Shown here: piece after piece, positions 58,356 to 64,000 of the stretch | Layout of the letters: every line of letters starts with the position of its first letter | Position numbering within the stretch: position 1 is the stretch's first letter | NCBI GenBank assembly: GCA_030737835.1 | Contig: CM060851.1 | Location: forward strand, 2,756,615 to 2,820,614 | Reading direction: 5' to 3' | DNA length: 64,000 nucleotides | DNA from: Acorus gramineus | Taxonomy: Eukaryota; Streptophyta; Magnoliopsida; Acorales; Acoraceae | Translations under genes and position numbers: made by a program | The notes under the pieces: model-generated | Told to the model about the DNA's origin: nothing | The model's database searches: none | The model's input: the letters and a program-made list of their open reading frames with translations, nothing else

Positions 58356-59400
58356 AGAGCATCTCCGATGGGGGGTCTTCATTTTGAAATGAAGAATGAT
58401 TTTGGACATTTGAAGACCTCTCAACTCTAATGGGGTTTTCATTTTTGAAGATTTTGATGTTTTGAAGGCCCGACAACTTTAAGAGCAGCTCCAATCGAGC
58501 TTCAAAAAACAGATTTGAAGATCTCTTTTGTGGTTCCAGCTCCTACCGACCTTCAAAATGAAGACTCCAGGTCTTCAATTTCATTTTGGGTCCCATATTT
58601 GGAGACCTACTATTTAGACTCTATATGTCACATCAAGGCTTGTAATACCACAAATTTCCTTGTTAACTTAAAACAACTTTTGATTAATAACATTTAACTC
58701 CTACAAAATTATAAATTCATAATTTTTCATTTGTATTTAATAAAAATATGGAAAATTGAAAAATGTGTGTTAGATTTTGCACACAAAAAAAAGTCTTATC
58801 CCATCAGATCAAACAGCTGGATTAGATACAAATCCACGAGCAACTTTACATACGCATATTAAATTTTTTTATATGTGAAAATAGAGTTAATATAATTTGG
58901 ATATTTGCATTTAAATTAAGACATTAATGTTAATAAATAATAAAGATGAAAGAGACAAATGAGAGAGTATTAATATTCGAATCACTATTTTAGATTGTAA
59001 ATACCTGTTTTACCTTTTGTTTCTTTCATCTTTATTGTTTATTGAAATTTATGTTTCAAATATCCAATTTTTTTCAGTTCAATGAATTCGATTTTAAAAT
59101 ATTGCTTTTGAACTTTAAATAAAAAAAAATTGTGAAAAAATTAACATACATTTGAATATAAATTCTAATTAGTTATTAAATATAAAGGATGAATTGAGGA
59201 TTTGTAATAACATTGAAATTGAATGTCATTTATACAAAAGGTGTTGAGGGGATTTGAGGTATTTTAGGGGGTGATGATGGGAAATTTGGAGAACCAAAAA
59301 TGGGTCTACAAATATAGAGGCCAAAGGGGTTTGGGGGGCTGCGAACCCCCCCTTGGAGTTGGCCGGCCTACATGACATACATGCCGTTTGGAGATGCTCT
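58356..59400. mobile_element. Non-autonomous DNA transposon with AGAGCATCTCC termini
   Basis: The left end agagcatctccgatggggg pairs with the right end gtttggagatgctct. Just inside the left end, 'atgaag', 'gaagac' and 'tcttcattttg' phrases repeat, and a nested end-like copy agagcagctccaatcgagc lies at 58482. AGAGCATCTCCA ends are common among plant DNA transposons. The target duplication is not clear. It lies within the putative intron of the 58-kb unit. Confidence 0.6.
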
Positions 59401-59402
59401 TA

Positions 59403-59688
59403 AGGGCGCTGATACAATCAATCACTTTTTGCAGCCTCCATTGTAATCGTAATGTCATTAACGCAGTACATAAAATTGCATAACAGAGTATATTTCCACT
59501 ATTTCAGTATGTATTTTATTACAAAAAATGTAAAAATATAGCCTTTCAATTCATACGAGTATGTAAGTCATTTTTCTTTTTATAAAAAATATTTATTTCA
59601 TTAGCTAAGTTTATATTTAAAAAAAAATTGAAAATGCTAGCAGGCTGAAAAAAAATACTGTAATTATGGCTGAATGTAACATTTTCCT
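59403..59688. mobile_element. Family A MITE abutting the previous transposon
   Basis: It starts GGGCGCTGATACAATCAATC and ends GGCTGAATGTAACATTTTCC. The flanks tgctcttaa and tcgtcttaa agree at 7 of 9 positions, consistent with a worn 9-bp duplication. The left flank uses the last bases of the 58356-59400 element, so this MITE inserted into or beside its end later. Confidence 0.7.
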
Positions 59689-60548
59689 CGTCTTAAACAA
59701 AATGTTGCATGTAAATTTTTGTAAGGAACATTGCATTTCATGTTGTGCCAATTGAATTTTGAAATTTGATGCCTTCTTTTGGTGACAAGCAACTCCAACA
59801 TCAGTTGGGAAAACCACAGATGCACACAATTACCCTTGAACCTGAGATGTATGGGGAATTTGGGTTGAAAATGATGCTTTGCCACTGCACAATGATAATT
59901 TGAACTTTATGTTCTTGTAATGGTAACTTCATGGATGCCATCATTTCATCATGCTTTGGAGACCCTCAATCTCTAATAATCAACTGAATTGGAGAGCTGG
60001 TGGGATGTGTGCTTTTATTGGTGATATTTCTACTCGGATGAGTTTTTCAAGGAATCAAGGATATATTGTTTTCATTTGAATATTGATGCTTTTAGTTTCA
60101 ACCTATTTTAGTTCATATCTGGTGTCAACACCATCTAATTTCTGATCTTTGTTTTGCTCTGTTCTGTTTCATTTTTATGAACGCTAATATGATTGGTATT
60201 AACTGTTGGATTTCAAAACTAGATGTTTCCCTTGCGGTGCCAGTTTCGGATGGGGATGCTCTTGGGCTTTTTTTTTTAAGATGAAAATGATTTTGCAATG
60301 TTAGCAGATCTTCACCCATTCAAATACTGAGGATGAGGGTCTAATTTGAAAGAGTGAGATGCTGAATGCTCCTGTACAGCTGGGATGGAGATTGGTGCTC
60401 CTCCTTTTTTAGGTTGGTTCAACTGCATTCCCACATTTCAGTACTGTTTTAAATTTTTTTTGAACTTTACTATTTTCCAATTTATTGGAGATTGTCTATA
60501 GATGCAATTTAATATGTGCCTTCCTACCATTTTTGTTTAGCAATATGA

Positions 60549-60790
60549 ATTTTTTTTTTTTCTAAGAAAAGGATAGGATTATCTTATTACTAGAAACCCC
60601 CGAAAAGAAGGAGACGAGTTGGCTCCCATTACATGGCTTACCCCCAAAACTCAATCACCCCAACCACATTAAGGCAACAAAACAAGAAAACGCAAGATAT
60701 CCAAGAAAGCCAAGACTCGGACGACCTCACCCTATCCAATGATTTCCCATAATCGATGAAGGCGATGACTCTTTGAAGATAATATGAAGT
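60549..60790 (-). mobile_element. 5'-truncated non-LTR retroelement tail
   Basis: On the minus strand the segment ends with a phrase like gggggtttctagtaataaga, then cctatccttttcttag and poly(A), the usual 3' end of plant LINE elements. AATATGAA flanks it at 60542-60549 and 60781-60788, a possible target duplication. A 16-bp repeat (aagataatatgaagtg) at 60776-60809 blurs the far edge. Confidence 0.5.
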
Positions 60791-61204
60791 GCAAAGATAA
60801 TATGAAGTGTTTCTAAGGATAGGTGAATGGTAGTTATTGTATATTGCAATGGGTGTTACTTTGTATGTTGAGCTTTCATGCTCTAATTGAATGTAGTCCA
60901 ATTAACCTTTACCCCCTCGTTATTGTATCAAGGATGTGTCCTATACATGGGTTTGGTTTTCCAAATACAGAAAACACGTTGAACCTTTAACAGAAGATTA
61001 TAGCTGTGGTTTGGATTGATTAACCATGCGTATCTGTCATTTCTGGGAGAAACATGTTATTTGAGTTGATTTTATAGCTGATTTTTAACCCGTTATTTGA
61101 CCAGAATATTGTGGCCTTTGAGTCTTTGACTAACATATTGAGGAAACATGGAGCTGAAAGGAGAAGATGAATTAGGTCAGGCGCAATTTACATAATTACT
61201 ACAG

Positions 61205-61304
61205 CCTATTCTACAAGATCTTGCAAATGTTTTGGCTGTAAAGCATGTTGTCATCACTCGGAATTTTAAGGCCATTACTCATCAAGGGTTCAAAAATAAG
61301 AAAG
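61205..61304 (+). other. Candidate internal exon, unidentified
   Basis: An acceptor (ttactacag) and donor (aaag|gtagg) frame a 100-bp open stretch encoding PILQDLANVLAVKHVVITRN followed by FKAITHQGFKNKKG. Composition looks protein-coding and splice sites are good, but I do not recognise the family. It may belong to the unit starting at about 57960, with the possible terminal exon at 62726. Confidence 0.35.
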
Positions 61305-62725
61305 GTAGGATTATTCTCATTGTTTTCTCTCTGTTCTTTTGTTCCTTATATCTAAATCAATACTCTGGTAGTGGTATCTTGCTAAGATTTTGTTTTTTAT
61401 ATTCATATTTGACTGACATTTTTGTGACTTTTTCTTAATTATTACATTATATTATTGGATGTATTAGGAACTGTGGGCTGAGATTCATGATCTGATATCT
61501 TAGTTTAGGGAGAAAAAATCTCTCTCTTACACTGCTTCTGGATTGTGCTATGGAAGATGCAGAAATCAGAAACAGAGGAGAAACTTTATGACCTGTAGCA
61601 CATGAAAATCTTTCTCATATTGGTTTAGGAGCTCCTTAAATTAATAAATTGTTATCTCGAGTCACTTCTGTAGTGTGCATACTTTTGATGTGAATTGAAT
61701 GCGGACATCTTTGTGGTGCTCCGGTATGGGTATAGATGCTGACTCACATACAGGATGTGGGACTCATTTCAGAGTTCACAGGGTATTGATGTGGGTGTCT
61801 TAAATTTACATGCAATAAAATACAGTCATCATCATCATAAATAAATATCGTATCATGCATATTTCATACTTTGTATCAAATCTAGGTTGTGATATTACAG
61901 TAAACTCATTATTCTTTATAGTTCATGACTTCATGTAAATAGAAAAATATGGAGTGGTACATGATGATATCATTGTATATATGTGTAATATATTTCAGTT
62001 TGACACATCAATGGAGTGACCAGTTGGTGTTTGCTGTTAATGTCTGATTGTTGTATTGTATGTTAATCGTATGGTGAAAATGCAGGATTGTTCAACTTCA
62101 TCAGTGATCATCTACATCCTTGCTCTTCCTACCCCACCTCATTCTACCTTTTCTGAACACCTTTTTCTACAAGAGAATTGACTTTTTATGGGATTGGTTA
62201 TTCTCACATGGCTGCTTTTGAATTTTTTTTCTCTCTTGTTTTGGCTTGGCGTTTAGGATGCATCTTTTTTTCTTGTATATGAGATCATGCACGAAACATC
62301 TACCATTGATGTATAATTTTGACACAGCTCGACACAAGTTGAAGTATATAGCTTTGTTTTAATGGCCAGTTGGTTTGTACCTATAATTTACATCACCTTT
62401 TCCAAGAATCAATATGAAATTATTTATTTTCCAAAAATATAAAAAATAAATTAAGACGGGGTAAAATTTCCTCACATAGAAGCTTATCAATTTCTTTATG
62501 AAGAGACACTCACTCCTGTTTGAATTTAAAATCATGTGATCATTCTTTTTTGGTTGGTATCATGTGTTCTCCATTGATATCTGTTTCTTTCTGATGATTT
62601 ATTATTATTTCTTACTTTATTCACTTGTGCATTTTCTCCTTATAATTTTTTGCATGTGGTGCTACAGTGCTCGAATGCAGCCTTGGTAAATCACTGTTTA
62701 TATGTACTGGAAAAGAGACATGCAG

Positions 62726-62818
62726 GTTTCGACTGATGAGAATCAGCTGAGTGGCGCCATTAGAGAATGTTTGAGGATTGAAATGTGCATCACAATGGAG
62801 GGAGCAGAGAGAGAATAA
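62726..62818 (+). other. Candidate terminal exon, unidentified
   Basis: After an acceptor (gacatgcag) the frame reads VSTDENQLSGAIRECLRIEM, then CITMEGAERE and a stop. It is short and its connection to the exon at 61205 is unproven. Confidence 0.3.
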
Positions 62819-64000
62819 AATGATTTCTGGAAAAAAAGAGAGGGCGATAATTGGGATTACCTGAGCAGTCTATCACAGTCCAGTGAAGCAATTTACTCTT
62901 CTTTATGAGCATTATTGTGTTGGGAATGATAAAATTGACACAAAGGTGCATAAAAATGCATTTGGAGGAATTCTCAAGGAATTTATTGAAAATCTGGTAG
63001 AGCAGAGAGGCCAACCCCATAATTTTGACCTGGAAGAGAGGCAAGTTGTTCCATAATTTGATAGACTGGATTTTTTGTTTAAATGCATGAGCAATTCATT
63101 TCATTCTGTGATTTAGACCATCATATTTGTCTTATAGATATACAGATAATTTTGACCATTATATTTGATTGGGAGAATAAATCTATATACATGTCCAATG
63201 TCACATATATGATTGAAATTCTTGGTATTGTGTTTAGTTTTGGCGTTTTTTCTTTTCTTTATTTTTTTGGAATACTGGTAGGAATTCTATGACTAAATTT
63301 ATTAAAAAATTTGGGGTACAATTCCAAAAACGATAAATAATAAAAAAATTAAATTAAATAAAAACATAGATTACAAAGTAAATGAGAGATCTACAGAACC
63401 ACTGGGAGATCCGATCCTGCCTATATAAGCCCTAATCATCAATAGTGAATTAATCGAACAGTGAATTCCCAATTGTTTATAAAGTATGGACTTCTATTCC
63501 TGGAAACATCATTTTGAGTCATCCATAGGGACCAACAATTTTGGCACTTTTATACTACTTCTATGCATCGGAAATAAAGTTGTGGAAAAATTCACCATTC
63601 ATATTGGTTTTTCAAGTGTAGCTTGTGTTGTTGGAATACCTATTAAGTGTTAACTATTGTTCTATTGCCTGCCATCAGCTTATACACTAATCTTTTGTCT
63701 GTGACTTTTTTTTTTATGACTTTTCACGGCTAGTGACTTCTAAATAGTTAATGATGTGTGGATAGTGATACATAAGGCCTAATTATGGGCTCCAATTAGA
63801 TTACAATGGGGTGGAACCAATGATGTTTAATACTTTGGGTCTTGTTTTCCGTTGATCTTTGGGATTTCCTTGGGAATCATAAGCTCACAAAATGATTGTT
63901 ATCATCAAGGAAAAAATGGGTAAACTCATAGAAAAATGATTATTGCAAGAAATCAGGTTACTATATTTGATTATTTTTATTATGGTTGTGAGCTTTTTTG
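62819..64000. other. AT-rich sequence to the right edge
   Basis: No gene is supported. It may be the 3' part of the upstream unit or intergenic DNA. Confidence 0.45.

Overview
This is nuclear DNA from a flowering plant. The evidence is spliced genes with GT-AG introns, an H2A.Z histone, two cytosolic ribosomal protein L4 genes, a LONGIFOLIA/TRM-type gene, plant-type promoter motifs (site II GGCCCA, telo-box, G-box) and many miniature transposons in AT-rich intergenic DNA. Coding exons are clearly GC-richer than their surroundings, above all in the LONGIFOLIA-like gene. That would fit a monocot or early-diverging angiosperm, but the species cannot be fixed from the sequence alone.

Layout. 1-355 (minus): 5' part of an ATL-like RING-H2 E3 ligase gene that runs off the left edge. 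2.4-2.6 kb: scraps of PPR coding sequence. 3.1 kb: Tourist-type MITE. 4.2-4.6 kb: complete TRIM retroelement. 7.2-7.7 kb: foldback element just upstream of the H2A.Z gene. 7.8-11.2 kb (plus): H2A.Z with a 1.9-kb leader intron. 13.3-29 kb: a tandem array of promoter and gene modules, made of a promoter relic, RPL4 copy A (14.75-19.2 kb) and RPL4 copy B (23.1-28.6 kb). The two RPL4 proteins are 407 aa each and differ at one residue. 29-49 kb: a gene desert of MITEs, an LTR-like piece, a 1.1-kb foldback, a transposase relic and an orphan exon-like piece. 49.4-52 kb (plus): a four-exon LONGIFOLIA/TRM-like gene. 52-58 kb: a direct duplication, a hAT-like MITE, an LTR with tRNA-Met primer site and a minisatellite. 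58-63 kb: the likely 5' end and possible exons of one more plus-strand transcription unit, carrying transposon insertions.

The main result is that about 1.5 kb inside the 5'UTR leader intron of the H2A.Z gene is homologous to the leader introns of both RPL4 genes, although the coding sequences, splice-site surroundings and promoters differ. A nucleosome variant gene and its ribosomal-protein neighbours therefore share a leader-intron module with enhancer-type motifs. The promoter modules of this array have also been hit at nearly the same place by one Mutator-like MITE family. One member (22840-23038) has a perfect 9-bp target duplication, and a second, different element (14257-14700) also has a perfect 9-bp duplication.

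All exon models come from reading frame, splice consensus and family resemblance only. No transcript or database evidence was available.
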